Source: Isochrysis galbana (lineage: Eukaryota; Haptophyta; Isochrysidales; Isochrysidaceae). Taken from it: 64,000 nt of DNA. Position 1 is the first letter of the stretch. Each line of letters starts with the position of its first letter. This document shows positions 23,619 through 32,818 of the stretch, piece by piece. The notes beneath the pieces are model-generated. The model was not told the origin of the DNA, searched no databases, and saw nothing but the letters and a program-made list of their open reading frames with translations. The translations under genes and the position numbers were made by a program. Where the stretch lies: assembly GCA_018136815.1 (NCBI GenBank), contig CM030931.1, forward strand, positions 8,420,557 through 8,484,556, given 5' to 3'.

Positions 23619-25435
23619 ACTGTCACGCCCCTTCAGATATCTCTCAACGCCGTCGTTTACGTTTGATCGCGGTACGGGAACGTACGGGAATTCTTTTCCA
23701 GTTCCCCCCCGCGGTCGCCGAATTTTCCCCCCGCGGCCGCCGAATAGTTCCCCCCGCGGGAAGAGAGGTATGGCTCGCCCCCCCTTTCGACCACGGAGGA
23801 TGGATCTCCCTCCCCTTTCGCTGCGCTCTGTCAGGAGACCCCCGTACCTCGTCGTTTAGCTCGCGCGTGACGTGCCGAGCCCGTCGTGATATCTCGCCGC
23901 CTTTCGCCGTTGGCTGTTCGACTACTCATATATCGAAGAACAGGAGACGCCGCGTTGTAACTTGGGTGCCGCCACACCGCCCAAACATCCAGGTAAAACT
24001 CTCGTAAAAGAGAGAAGAGGATGGGTTGCAGCGTTGAGTCCTGCGGTCTGCCGCGCCGGCCGCCGATTCTACACCTTATCGTCCGGACGGGTGTGGTACT
24101 TCCCGTCTCTTCGATCGTCGCGCACTATTCTTATAGTTCGTCGTTCGTCGTTCGTCGTTCGTTCTTCGATTCTCGATTCTCGATTCTCATCGTTCCGCGT
24201 TCTTATCGTTCTTCGTTTCTCGCTCTCGATCTCGATTCTCGATTCTCGTCGTTCCGCGTTCTTCGTTTCTCGCTCTCGATTCTCGATTCTCGTCGTTCTG
24301 CGTTCTCATCGGTCCTCGATTGTTCGTAACTTCTCGGTGCGTCGCTCATCACGTCTTCCGTCTTGGTTCGGCGTTTGGCGCGCGGCTCTCCCTCCATTCG
24401 GATTTATTGTTTCATTCGCTCTTCGGATTTATTCGCTCTTCGCTCTTGGCTCATTCGGTCTCGTTCAGGATTGCTCTTCTGCCTTTCTCGTGGCTTGCTT
24501 GGAGCTCTCCGATGTCCGTTAGGTTCTCTTCTTTCCTCGCGGGACGCTCGATCCTAGCAGGGGGTGTCGCATTCGCGAATCGACACTCGTTAGGCTTCGC
24601 TCTTCTCTTCGTCGTTCGGTATTTATCGTTATAATCCTCTCGTTCTCGTTCTCGGTCAAAAGCTTCGCTTGGATGCATGGGATCGGGGGTTGTGGAGCGC
24701 CCTCTCTCTTCCTCTCGAAAGAGAAGGGAAGTTTCCCCACCTCTCTTCCTCCCAGGCGCCTCGCAGATAGGTTTAATTTGCTATCTCCCCTGCGGTTCTT
24801 TATCTGCTTCTGGGGGCAATCAGGTTTAATTTGCGATCTCTTCGTACCTCCTCCTTAAGCACATCGCACTTCTCTCGTCTTATTTGGTAAGTCTCTTGGA
24901 ATCCTGTGCGGCAAGATTGCCCCTCGATTCCGTTATGGTGCGATTCCCGTTCCAGACAAGATCGCCGACAGATCGCCCTTTGATCGTCGTCCGTCGTTGT
25001 CTGATCGGAGTGTTTGGGTTTGATTTCAGTCGAGTTATGTGAGAAAGTCGTGGGGCGAGAGTCGGGGTGTTTTCCTGGGTGTCTTTGTCCGTCGTCCTGT
25101 CGTCAGTCGTCATCCGTCGTCGCTCTCGCTCTCGTCGCTCTCGCTCTCGTAACACTCGTACCCAACAAACTCGCCTCGCCTCGCCAGCCCCTGCCATCAC
25201 AGCCCTCCTCTCACTCGCCCTCGCCTCTCGCCGCTCGTTCCATGTCGTTCTCGCCGCCGTCCTCGCCCTCGCTCAAGCCCGCCTGCCCGCCTTCCTCTGC
25301 TGACGGGCTTCAGCCCGTCATCGTCTCCGAAGCCGTCTCCTCAGCCGCGCCTGCCGCCGGCTTGCCACCTTCCTCATTGCCCTCAGGCCCTAAGGGCCAT
25401 CACAATTCGTCATACTCGCTCATCGCGCCCTTGGT
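23619..25435. repeat. repeat-rich region after the chromovirus ORF
   Basis: May begin with a 3' LTR (TGTCACGCCCC). From about 24135 to 24330 short direct repeats of GATTCTCGATTCTCG and TTCGTCGTTCG are interleaved. The following 700 bases are pyrimidine-rich. At 25346-25399 a Ser/Ala/Pro-coding segment recurs at 39597-39654. No gene is seen. Confidence 0.5.
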
Positions 25436-25640
25436 AGCCCGATCACTCACTAGGGGGGTGCGAAGGGCACCATCAGTAATGGGCAAACGAGGACCTAAAT
25501 TAGCTCTCTATAGGTTCTGGTATGAGAGATCAGCAAAAAAAAACCGGGGTCCTCCGGCCTCCGGCACAAAATTTTCTCGAAAAATACTCAATTTCTCAGG
25601 CCTCTGACCTCCGACCTCTGACGGCCGCGCAGAAATATAC
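25436..25640 (+). repeat. dispersed repeat, copy 1
   Basis: Begins AGCCCGATCACTCACTAGG and continues through GGTTCTGGTATGAGAGATCA and an A-rich stretch to a GACGGCCG block. Diverged copies lie at 50900-51090 (same orientation) and 10080-10190 (inverted), and a short piece at 57544-57600. Confidence 0.75.
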
Positions 25641-25669
25641 AACGGGCCCCCTCCGGTATAATTTTATCG

Positions 25670-26140
25670 ATGGCCTTCAAGCGCGCTTCTTGCAGCGCAT
25701 TACGAAGCCATGGTCATCACCAGCAAGCACGGTCGATACAGCCTGGTTCTATACGCGCCTTCCGCTTGCGGGCGGTGAACGGGCAACAAACGGGGGCTTG
25801 GACGTCTATCTCCACGACCGAGCTTAGTAGGTACGCGAAACAGCTAGCGGCACGCTTGCCCGCTAGCCTCGACGCTCGACGCGACAGAGGTTAGCGCCCA
25901 CAACTTTCGTATCGGCGGTGCCACCGACCTACCAAGCGCCTAGCGGACGCGGGGGGCACCGAGCAGCAGCTTCGCGCCCGAGGACGTTGGGACTCGGACG
26001 TAGCCCGGATTTATGCGCGCGACACGGTGGCCCAGCAACTTCGCACAGCGGACGCCATTGCGTCGGGGGCTAGCACGAGCCTGGACCTGGAAGGTCGCCG
26101 TCCCCGACTGGGTGCAGCCGTCGCATTTGCTAGTTCCTAG
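25670..26140 (+). pseudogene. tyrosine recombinase C-terminal relic (Crypton or DIRS type)
   Basis: Across two frames the sequence reads TELSRYAKQLAARLP, then VSAHNFRIGGATDLP, and after a frameshift GRWDSDVARIYARDTVAQQL. This is the end of a tyrosine recombinase catalytic domain: the HxxR motif (H-N-F-R), the GRW segment, and the terminal Tyr of IYARDT. Such enzymes are found in Crypton transposons and DIRS retrotransposons of protists. Frameshifts and stops show that it is dead. Confidence 0.6.
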
Positions 26141-26564
26141 CATGTCATGTGTCATGTGTTCATGTTCGCATAATCCAGGAACCCGGGGGAGGACAGTAGA
26201 GCGCTTGAGAGTATGGGTGATCTAAGCCCAAGCGGCTTAGGCTCTTAGGCTCGCTCTTAACACTTAACACTATACTATGTACTACGGATAAGTACAAGTA
26301 CAAGCTCTAGCGCGCTGGCGCTGGCGTACTATGTACTATCTTACTTTTACTTAGCACCAACTATGAATAACCACGCCGCAAGTTGGTCTCAGATACGCTC
26401 AGGCTCCAGATACCCCGAGCGAGGAGAGGGCACACACGTAGTTAACGTGAAGCCAGGGCGGCGAGCAGCAGACAGAGCCGTTCAGCCGAGGGCAAAGAAA
26501 AAAGAAAAGGGGGAGGGGGGTTACGGTTTACGGGTACGGGCGGGCTGTAAAGAGGCCCGATTAT
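26141..26564. other. intergenic before a gap, no gene seen
   Basis: Mixed sequence with short repeats such as CTTAGGCTC and TACTATGTACTA. It ends in a purine-rich run just before the gap. Confidence 0.5.
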
Positions 26565-26664
26565 NNNNNNNNNNNNNNNNNNNNNNNNNNNNNNNNNNNN
26601 NNNNNNNNNNNNNNNNNNNNNNNNNNNNNNNNNNNNNNNNNNNNNNNNNNNNNNNNNNNNNNNN
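26565..26664. other. assembly gap, 100 N
   Basis: One hundred N inside a Pro/Ser-coding minisatellite, so the true array length is unknown. Confidence 0.99.
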
Positions 26665-27311
26665 GGGATGAAGGGTGGCGGTGGAGGTGGAATATATGGT
26701 GGTGGCGACGAGGGAGGAGGGGATGATGGCGGTGGAGAGGGAGGAATCGAGGGAGGTGGCTGAGAGGGGGGAGGCGGCGAGGGCGGCGGCGGCAAGGGCG
26801 AGGGCGGCGAGGGTGGTGGTGGCGAGGGCGGCGGCGGCGGAGGAGCAGGCGAGGGAGGAGTCAAGGGCGGTGGTGGAGAGGGGGGTGGCATTGGCGACGT
26901 AGAGGGTGGCGTCTCTGAGGGAGAAATAGAGGGTGGCGGCGGTGAGGGGAGTGGTGAAGAGGGAGGAATATGAGGTGGAGAGGGAGAGGGAGGAATGGAG
27001 GGTGGCGGTGAAGAGGGAAGAGGGGAGGGTGGCGGTGGAATGGAAGGTGGCGGTGAAGAGGGAGGAATGGAAGGTGGTGAGGGGGGCGGTGAAGAGGGAA
27101 GAGTAGAGGGTGGCAGTAAAGAGGGGGGACTGGAGGGTAGTGGAGGAATGGAGGGTGGCGGTGAAGAGGGGGGGATGGAGGGTGGCGGTGAAGAGGGAGG
27201 CATGGAGGGTGGTGGCGGCGAGGGAAGAGGGGAGGGGGGCGGTGGCGAGCCGATGCCGATCGGGCGGCCGGTGGCGGGGCCCTTGCCCATGCCGATGCGG
27301 TGCAAGTGCAT
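26665..27311 (-). repeat. Pro/Ser-rich minisatellite, possible hydroxyproline-rich glycoprotein segment
   Basis: On the plus strand this is an array of units such as GAGGGTGGCGGTGAAGAG. On the minus strand it stays open for more than 200 codons and encodes PPSIPPSSPPPS-type repeats, like the linkers of extensin- or pherophorin-like wall and scale proteins. The minus frame begins near 27311 (MHLHRIGMGKGPATGRPIGI) and runs into the gap. It may be a real exon or simply a repeat that happens to be open. The virus-like fragment starts on the other strand right at its edge. Confidence 0.45.
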
Positions 27312-27613
27312 TGCACAAACAACCCTTCTACATCGGCGACCTCAAATACGTCTTCGTGGGCATCGAAGTGTTCGAATTTGAGGCCGTCGACGAGATCGTC
27401 GCATTCGTATCGCCTGTAGGAGCGAACGACTTTCCGTATCCCTACGCCATCGATAAGACCGGTAGGCATTACCTCATGCTCGAAAAGAAGCAGGGGTACA
27501 TTGACCCGTACCACAGCTTTTACGACATCGAAAAGAAGTTCAAGCTGACACACGAGGAGTGCGGTATACATTCGATGCGCTCATTGAAGACGATCCTTTC
27601 AAGACAAGTGTGA
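27301..27613 (+). pseudogene. giant-virus-like hypothetical protein fragment, copy 1
   Basis: The open frame contains KQPFYIGDLKYVFVGIEVFE, then FVSPVGANDFPYPYAIDKTG and RHYLMLEKKQGYIDPYHSFY, ending in LTHEECGIH...LSRQV. The core of a short 'VGxNDxPYPYAxD' motif followed by a 'YL(M)LE...DPY..YY/FY' segment resembles a family of hypothetical proteins in nucleocytoplasmic large DNA viruses. The resemblance is from memory of that motif. There is no start codon in proper context: the frame emerges from the minisatellite. A 455-bp stretch from 27368 is duplicated at 35688-36168. Confidence 0.55.
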
Positions 27614-27822
27614 GGAGAGGTCCACGTCATGCGTGACGAGGAGGCCGCTGGAATTTTCATCGAGGGCGGGGGCATCCCCTTGCTCACAGGAGCGCCCTCA
27701 TGGTGAGCTAGGCCCGGTGTCCTAGGACCGAGCTTTTTTGTACTTGATGTTGCTCGGCCAGAGTCCCCACGGGAGGGGAAGAAACCCTGAGGGAAAGGAG
27801 ACCAAATGAAGGCAAGCCGCCT
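27368..27822 (+). repeat. duplicated segment carrying the virus-like fragment, copy 1
   Basis: Nearly identical to 35688-36168. The second copy has an extra 6 bases (two Lys codons) and about 17 extra bases near 35997. The shared part runs past the coding fragment through a block with CCTAGGACCGAGCTTTTTTG to ATGAAGGCAAGCCGCCT. A shorter diverged piece lies at 32195-32400. Confidence 0.9.
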
Positions 27823-28774
27823 TCCATGACCCTATCAGTTTACTGATAGTTGTGTGGTTGCGGTAGAGGGCGAAGGAAAGCCTTCTAAATTGAGACGGTA
27901 AACTGTACACGGCATTAGTAAGGTAATGGCAATGGTAAGGAAGAGTATTCCAGATTCTAGGATCTAGGATATAAGTATGTCTCTAGTCTATGTAAGGAAG
28001 GAGTAAGGTGTAAGGTGGCGAAACGACATACGACCCAATGGAATGATCGAGGAATGTCGCAGAAACAGTTCTGGGCTCGCGCAAACGATGCCGAACGCGA
28101 GCCTCGGTCTGCCGACCTGCTTCGCCCGGCTTCCAACTTGAGCGCCCTTCCATCAGCGAGCTTCCATCGCGTTGGCAAATCATGAGAAATCGGGAGAGAG
28201 AGTCCGAGCTCTCATCTGTCGTCTGCGTGTAGATTAATTTTGATTGCGGGGGGGGGGGACCCGATGTCTCTACCCCTCGCCCCCGCTCTCCGTCTCCTCG
28301 TGCTTTGCCCCTCTATTTTAAGCTCGTCTCACCTCCCAAATGGCTATCAGGTGATTCCCTAACGAGGTCAACACTGGACACTGGAGGAAAGAATGATTTT
28401 GAAAGAGGCTCGCAAAGGATCAAATCTTATCTCGCGACCGGAGCACGACAGGCGATACCTACCGTGAACTTCTCAGCTTCGGAGGGGAGAGAACCTGCCA
28501 AAAGGTTGCAGCTCGAGCGGAGATCGCTGCTAGATCATCTAATCACGCGGGGGGCCGCGGCGGTATGTGAGTGATCCACATCGCGCAACCCAGCCTGATA
28601 AACTTCTCGCACCGACCATTGCGTTCCAAAATGTTTGGCCGGATTCGTCTCATCGGATATCCGGATGCTCGAAGATTGCTCCTCATCACCTTCCGCCGTG
28701 CTGGAGGCCGGGGGGGGGCAGCGGCGGGGGGGAAGGCGAGGAGAGCGGTCCCTCGATTGGACTGCAGTCATCCG
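27823..28774. other. intergenic, no secure gene
   Basis: Mixed sequence with a poly-G run at 28249-28258. The frame that becomes the pseudokinase is already open from 28571 without an ATG until 28631, so part of this may be 5' leader. Confidence 0.5.
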
Positions 28775-30631
28775 ATGGGCTCCGATCCACCAGACACGTC
28801 CCCCCAGGCACTCCACGCCGGGGTAGAGCTATTCGACGAGCGTCCGGATGGAATCATCGGGCAGGGCTCGAGGGGACCCGTCGTTCTCGGCAAGCAGGAC
28901 GACGCCGTACTAGCCGTCAAACTGTTGGGTGTCGACTGCCAACTGGCCGACGAGGGCGCTTGTTCACCACCTACATTGAGCCCAGGGGAGCAGCAGCAGC
29001 ATGAGCACGTGGTGCGGACGCTCTGGCGGGCCCACGACGCCTGTGGGCGAATCATTGAGGGTCGCGAGCTCGCCGCTGGTGGCGAATTCTTTGATATGTT
29101 CCTGGAAGAGGGGCCGATGCCCCTCACGAGTGTGGAGCGCTACTTTCGTCAAATTGTCGCAGGGGTAGCACATTGCCACGCATCGGGGTTGGCGAATGGA
29201 CAGTTCCGGATGGAGCATGTGCTGTGTGATCTCAACGGCAACGTCAAGCTCATTGGCTTCCGGCACGAGCTGAAGCCTCCCATTGACCAGGGGCCGTGTA
29301 TGGCCACTCCCTCGTTCGCGCAGCACATGCAGCTCAAGGTGCTACGGCAACACGCATCGCTCGATGCGCCAGAGTGGCGTGGGGCGCGCGAGCACGCACT
29401 CTACGACGAGCTTGTGGCTGCGGATACTTGGGGCCTCGGCGTGCTACTCAGTACCATGATCGAAGGACAGCCGCCTTTCATGTGCTCAGATGTGAACCTG
29501 TGCCCACGATATGCGCAATTCGTGGCAAGTGGAGGAAAATCTCTCCCTGCTCGCCTTTCTCCGCTCCTCGATGGGGAGGTTTTAGGTCATGAGCTCATAG
29601 AAGAAAAGAGCTGCACCGCTCTCAATCTTGCTAGGCTTATGAGTAAGTCCGACGGCTGTGCGTACACTTGGCAGTCTTTGTGCGGAAAGCGCAAACATGA
29701 CTTTGCTCGTTTTGATGGGTTGATGGCTCTCGTCGTGGCGATGCTGCATCCGAATCCAGATTTGCGCCCACCAGCGAAGGAAGTCCTTCAGCGCATGGAC
29801 GCATTAAGCTTTGGTGGGGCGCCAGAGAGCCCAGCAGCCTTCCACGGTGTTGGATGCGTCACGGATTGTGGTCCAAGGCATGGCGACGACCACCGTTCAC
29901 CGGAGTCTATGTCGCAACATACTACACGTTCTGTCACCACCAGCTGTTCTGACACTCGCCTCAAGCTGCCGATGAAGAGTGGTGAGGATCAAGCCTCTGA
30001 CCGCCTTGTGCTCCCCCACAGCGCGCCTGCTTCGCTCTATGAGCAACAACTTTACTATTCGGCCACAGACGATGCCCAAGTTCTCTCTGCGATTGAAAAG
30101 ACGCTCTTGCAGCTTCGAGTGCCCTATGGCAAAATGAGCCGGCACGCATTTGTACTCGAGCTTTCAGGTACGACATCGGCGAGGGATCCGCCCTTTCCAA
30201 TGGAGTTGAATCAAGCAGACGCCGATCTCTTGCTGATGCTAGAGCTCGCCTCTGAGGAATCTCTCCGAGCTGCTAACATCGCTCCTGTTGAGGCGACAAG
30301 CGCCTCGGGTCTGGGCGTTGTACCCTCACCATCGCCGTACCACTTGCTAGCTCGCATGGTTTGTGGTGATGCGAATAGCTACCATTCATTCACATCAACT
30401 TTCATGGAAGAGCTGCGAGGCCAACTCGGTCATGGTCCGTATCCCGAGCTTGCTATCAACTCAAGTCCGCCACCTTTCTCCATTCGTTTAATGAAGAGCA
30501 TGATGACAGCCAGCTCGGACCCCACACAGTATTCACCACCGCCTAAAGGCCGGATTGAACCCCCTTGTTGTAAACGGCCTTGCAACGGTAGCCTTCAACC
30601 CACTCAGCGTATCGCCTCCCCATCCCGTTGA
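28775..30631 (+). CDS. protein kinase-like protein lacking catalytic residues (pseudokinase)
   Basis: About 618 residues from an ATG at 28775; another in-frame ATG at 28631 would add 48 residues. A kinase fold is clear: Gly-rich loop IIGQGSRGPVVLG, beta-3 Lys in AVLAVKLLG (residue 49), a helix-C and hinge region (GRELAAGGEFFDMFLE), and YFRQIVAGVAHCHASGLANG. The catalytic loop that should read HRDLKPEN is NGQFRMEH, losing the base Asp and the Asn, and DFG is GFR (NVKLIGFRHEL). The C-lobe WGLGVLLSTMIEGQPPF and a terminal HPNPDLRPPAKEVLQRM are present. About 270 further residues follow, with no domain I recognise. It probably binds partners or nucleotide without phosphotransfer and may resemble CAMK/SNF1-like scaffolds. 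No introns are visible. Confidence 0.8.
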   Translation: MGSDPPDTSPQALHAGVELFDERPDGIIGQGSRGPVVLGKQDDAVLAVKLLGVDCQLADEGACSPPTLSPGEQQQHEHVVRTLWRAHDACGRIIEGRELAAGGEFFDMFLEEGPMPLTSVERYFRQIVAGVAHCHASGLANGQFRMEHVLCDLNGNVKLIGFRHELKPPIDQGPCMATPSFAQHMQLKVLRQHASLDAPEWRGAREHALYDELVAADTWGLGVLLSTMIEGQPPFMCSDVNLCPRYAQFVASGGKSLPARLSPLLDGEVLGHELIEEKSCTALNLARLMSKSDGCAYTWQSLCGKRKHDFARFDGLMALVVAMLHPNPDLRPPAKEVLQRMDALSFGGAPESPAAFHGVGCVTDCGPRHGDDHRSPESMSQHTTRSVTTSCSDTRLKLPMKSGEDQASDRLVLPHSAPASLYEQQLYYSATDDAQVLSAIEKTLLQLRVPYGKMSRHAFVLELSGTTSARDPPFPMELNQADADLLLMLELASEESLRAANIAPVEATSASGLGVVPSPSPYHLLARMVCGDANSYHSFTSTFMEELRGQLGHGPYPELAINSSPPPFSIRLMKSMMTASSDPTQYSPPPKGRIEPPCCKRPCNGSLQPTQRIASPSR

Positions 30632-32190
30632 AGTAATCAATCAACAGCGGCACGGCGATGCCATATCGTTGGAATCGCCGCGCGCACATTCTCTATAAAC
30701 GCAAGTCTAGAGACTGCGTCCATGCCTTGCGCAAAATCTAGGTGGAGATCACCCTTCTCCTGCTTATTCTGCTCAATCTGTCGCGGCCTTTGTGGCGGAT
30801 GCGTGCCACATGTGCACACTCACATCGCACCGATCCGTGGATTTGCGACGACCGGAGTGGACGGCACCTATGTCCTCAATGTCCTGTGTACTCTCTCGAA
30901 GGTTGCTCACAACCTAATTGCGCCGTTCAAACCTCTCCACATCTTGCACGAGGAGATTCTGATGCCATGAATAATTGTCATCTCATTGCCTTGGATTCCA
31001 CGATTAGCCCTACCGGATGAAGAAGCTTCATCTTTACTTCGCAGTGCAGTTCGTGCCCCTCGAGCGGGGAACATACGGACGTGGGCGGCGAGGCGGAGAA
31101 TAGCTCGCATGTCCTCATGGGATAGTGTTTGAGCCCTTGGCCAAATCAGCGTGCCCCTGACAAATTGTGCCCTTCTACCTCCCCTCAAGCACTTGAAAAC
31201 TTGCCGCGTCCTCGTCATCTTATCTCCTTGTCGCCGGATGCTACAGTTTGTGGCTACTGGGCCATGGGCTCCCCTTACGGCGTCTCGCCTTTTATGTGTT
31301 GCTTGCATGTTCTTTTGTGAGAATGCACCAAGATGTGATGTACATGTGTAAGTGCACCACTGTGAACTATTACGGATACTTTGTCGTTTGTTGTGGCGTC
31401 TTTGTTTTGCCTTGTGCCCTCTGTGCCTTGTCTTGTGTGGTCGAGAGCATGTGTTGCGCTCGCCAAACTCCATATGCGCCCAGAGCGCGACGATAGCTCC
31501 GTTGAAGCTTATAATGTTCTTACCACACGCGCACACCATCTGCTACAGGAAACCCCAAACACCCAGCCCCTAGGTAGCGCACGAGGGACGAGCCGCAAGG
31601 CAGGTGGAGGGGGGATGAGAGTAGCGGGCGTGGCAGCACCAATAAGGGTGCGGAGTCGCGCGCGCGGCGAGAATATTAAGAAATTTTTTCTTACCACCCT
31701 TCTCTGTGTGTGTGGCCAGAGTAGAGTGTACCCATGCGTAATGTTGCTGTCTGTCAATGTGTTGTGTGTTGTGCCCATGAGGGAAACTCAAGGGAGCACT
31801 CGGGGGAAAGGCGGGAGGGAGGAGAAGGGAAAGGGCTTTCGCGGGGGGAGGGGGCCGATCGAGATAGCGCGAAGGGGAGGGAATCGGGGCGCTACGGACG
31901 GGGGGAGTCGCGCGGGGAACCTAGTCGGGGCGTATAGGGGGAGGCAAGTGTACAAGGCCCCTTCCTTACCCGCAACAGCAACAGCTGCTGTGGTTGCTGT
32001 GGCCGGAGCCACGGGCCGTGTGGTGCGACCCGGGTCGCACGCACCTGCTCGGCTTCCGAGGGTGGACGCGGCCGCTTCGCCAGCGACTGGTCCGCGGGGG
32101 TGTGGGGGCCGCCCTCGGCGGGGGGCCCGGAGGCCGGAGGAGGGGGGAGTCACGCCGGCGCGCTCGCCATCGCGTCTGAACTATAAAGTT
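30632..32190. other. intergenic with a weak reverse-transcriptase relic
   Basis: On the minus strand at about 30640-30770 a frame reads LHLDFAQGMDAVSRLAFIEN, which resembles the 'DFxNAFNxVSR' palm motif of LINE reverse transcriptases, but the neighbouring motifs are missing. From 31,600 to 32,170 the sequence becomes G-rich and low in complexity. No functional gene is seen. Confidence 0.4.
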
Positions 32191-32194
32191 AGTT

Positions 32195-32490
32195 GCATGG
32201 GTACATTGACCCGTACCACAGCTTTTACGCGACCATGCATCCTTCGTCGACCCAAGAGGCGCCTACCTGTCCTAGCCCGAATTTATACCAAGAGGGAGCG
32301 GTGCGAGGGGGACGACCCGCATCGCGTATTTGGAAACGAGGGGTACCAAATGAAGGCAAACGACCTCGTGCGTTCGGTCCTTCCCTAGGTACAAAAAGTG
32401 CGACGCGGTAAAGCTGCCCTTGAAGTACGTGGAAGATGCGCTCGTCCCTGCCTTCAAGGCGTGTGCACGTGTGCGATATGGTCTTTAAGT
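32195..32490 (+). pseudogene. giant-virus-like fragment, copy 3, short and rearranged
   Basis: Starts with the same bases as the duplicated fragment (GGTACATTGACCCGTACCAC, coding GYIDPYHSFY). It then departs into a second open stretch with GNEGYQMKANDLVRSVLP, whose nucleotide sequence ACCAAATGAAGGCAA also ends copies 1 and 2. A further frame reads KCDAVKLPLKYVEDALVPAF to a stop at 32489. The order suggests pieces of one larger element with internal deletions and frameshifts. Confidence 0.45.
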
Positions 32491-32818
32491 ATGTGAGTCA
32501 GATCTGCTGTGCGCGGTAGAGTATGCGCTTAGTGCTGCTTTCGTTGAGTGAAGGCTTATTTCTTATTGATATGGGGCAGTCGCCCAACCGACAAACGTGT
32601 GCCTTACTCGATATTTTTGACGCAATTAAAGCCGCCCTCAAGTAGGGTGGGCAAAATTATGTCTAAGAATTACGTAACATCGGACACGCGCAAGCGTATG
32701 CAGTGGACAGGCCTCTAGACAACCTCGAGTCGGAGAATTTCATGCAGCACGCACCTTAGCCAAAGCGCCACTTCCCACGACGACCACCCAAACCCCTGCC
32801 CGACCGCATTTAAGCGCC

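Noticed and set aside
23618..24330. Complete 3' LTR of the chromovirus
   Set aside because: A TGTCACGCC start is present, but no matching 5' copy was found upstream of 22588, so the LTR cannot be delimited.
31381..32388. 335-codon open frame
   Set aside because: A chance join of unrelated GC-rich and repeat-derived pieces; only its last part (virus-like relic) has meaning.
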